Source of the DNA: Muribaculaceae bacterium
Lineage (GTDB): Bacteria > Bacteroidota > Bacteroidia > Bacteroidales > Muribaculaceae
DNA: 64,000 nt
Assembly (NCBI GenBank): GCA_017505535.1
Contig: JAFVPD010000013.1
Location: 1-64,000 of the forward strand
Direction of reading: 5' to 3'
Part shown: positions 63,514 through 64,000 of the stretch, one piece after another
How positions within the stretch are numbered: position 1 is the first letter of the stretch
Layout of the letters: every line of letters begins with the position of its first letter
Notes under the pieces: generated by a model
What the model saw: only the letters and a program-made list of their open reading frames with translations
The model's database searches: none
What the model was told of the DNA's origin: nothing
Position numbers and translations under genes: made by a program

Positions 63514-64000
63514 CTACTTGCGATTACGAGGATGGTGGGTCAAAATTTCCTCGCGCAGACGTGTACGATCAATGTGTATATATATTTCGGTTGTGGAGAT
63601 GCTTTCATGCCCCAACATTTGTTGTATGGCTCTAAGATTGGCACCTCCTTCAAGGAGGTGCGTTGCGAAGGAATGGCGCAAAGTATGGGGACTCACTTGG
63701 CGTCTAATGCCCGCCAATTCGGCCAAACGTTTTATGATATAGAAAATCATCACTCGGCTTAAACGTCCTCCTCGCTTGTTTAGGAATAGGATATTGTCAT
63801 CGCCTCGCTTGATTGTTTGCATGCTACGTTGTTCATTTATATACAGTAATATTTGCTCTTGCGCAACTTCTGAAATGGGAACAAGGCGCTCTTTGCTACC
63901 TTTGCCACGTATCACCACATATCCTTCATCAAGATATAACTTACTTATTTCAAGGTTTATGAGCTCCGAAACACGCAATCCACAGCCATAAAGCGTTTCT
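63514..64000 (-). CDS. xerD: XerD-type tyrosine recombinase, 3' part only
   Basis: The C-terminal about 161 residues of a tyrosine recombinase; the rest lies past the right edge. Arg in ETLYGCGLRVSEL, beta hairpin Lys in RGKGSKERLVPIS, HTLRHSFATHLLEGGANLRA with the H-x-x-R pair, the HxxH-like His in LGHESISTTEIYIH with the nucleophilic Tyr in EIYIHID. This is the XerC/XerD pattern for chromosome dimer resolution. The XerD identity (rather than XerC) is moderate. Confidence 0.85.
   Translation of the reverse strand, partial: ETLYGCGLRVSELINLEISKLYLDEGYVVIRGKGSKERLVPISEVAQEQILLYINEQRSMQTIKRGDDNILFLNKRGGRLSRVMIFYIIKRLAELAGIRRQVSPHTLRHSFATHLLEGGANLRAIQQMLGHESISTTEIYIHIDRTRLREEILTHHPRNRK

Overview
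The window reads as chromosome of a gut-type Bacteroidales bacterium; Muribaculaceae or a near relative is my inference, because no marker gene fixes the family. Evidence for the phylum: promoter-like elements of the Bacteroidetes primary sigma factor (TTTG, about 20 nt, TAnnTTTG) precede both tRNAs and many genes; several very large exported proteins end in a type IX secretion (T9SS)-like C-terminal domain; and families typical of the phylum are present (DUF2723, EpsC-type serine acetyltransferase, VTC/DUF4956/DUF2490, FtsX-type efflux pumps, an Arm/SAM_5 integrase).

Layout. 1-900: the 5' part of a mobile-element tyrosine recombinase next to tRNA-Phe. 967-5956 (minus): coaX, an outer-membrane barrel protein, lptC and a CNNM/CorC protein, then an ftsB/divIC-like gene and a small membrane protein. 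6038-14968: an export pump operon (adaptor, ATPase, two FtsX permeases, TolC) behind a candidate sigma-54 promoter and palindromic activator site, followed by an NtrC-type regulator and a convergent histidine kinase that probably control it. 15085-18144: gapA, mscL, pfkA and tRNA-Ala(GGC). 18302-29565 (minus): two housekeeping blocks, dtd-mazG-like-deoC-GYF/CD225-DUF2752 and pdxJ-exbB-exbD-tonB-cysE-RNA methyltransferase-purD-membrane protein-pdxB. With pdxB and pdxJ, two steps of DXP-dependent PLP synthesis are here.

29811-34645 (plus): nadK, a YgjP-type metallopeptidase and a 1053-aa exported GLUG-like protein. 34700-37250 is the accessory stretch: a 59-aa winged-helix protein, a palindromic repeat, a (TA)n tract, two small AT-rich exported proteins, a promoter-driven structured transcript containing a 19-codon ORF ending Arg-Arg-Arg-His-His-Ala-Thr, and an orphan 114-aa protein. 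37249-42072: a second export operon (TolC, HlyD, two ABC-2 permeases) with no ATPase, preceded by a long inverted repeat. 42196-44941: a small exported protein and a VTC/DUF4956/DUF2490 operon.

44938-49927 (minus): queG, a polysaccharide deacetylase and a DUF2723 glycosyltransferase-like protein. 50109-52208: a CASTOR/POLLUX-like channel with a C-terminal ryanodine-receptor (RyR) domain. 52212-55112 (minus): a Tat-exported Fe-S aldo/keto reductase with a NapH/NapG-like membrane polyferredoxin. 55259-63247 (minus): three large T9SS-type surface proteins (leucine-rich repeats, a subtilase, a beta-repeat protein). The window ends in the 3' part of a XerD-type recombinase.

Most of the window is ordinary Bacteroidales core. 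The parts most worth a second look are the sigma-54 efflux circuit, the 36.2-36.5 kb RNA/leader-peptide locus with the ATPase-less pump downstream, the channel-RyR fusion, and the periplasmic Fe-S aldo/keto reductase module. All functional statements come from reading motifs by eye; no search was run.
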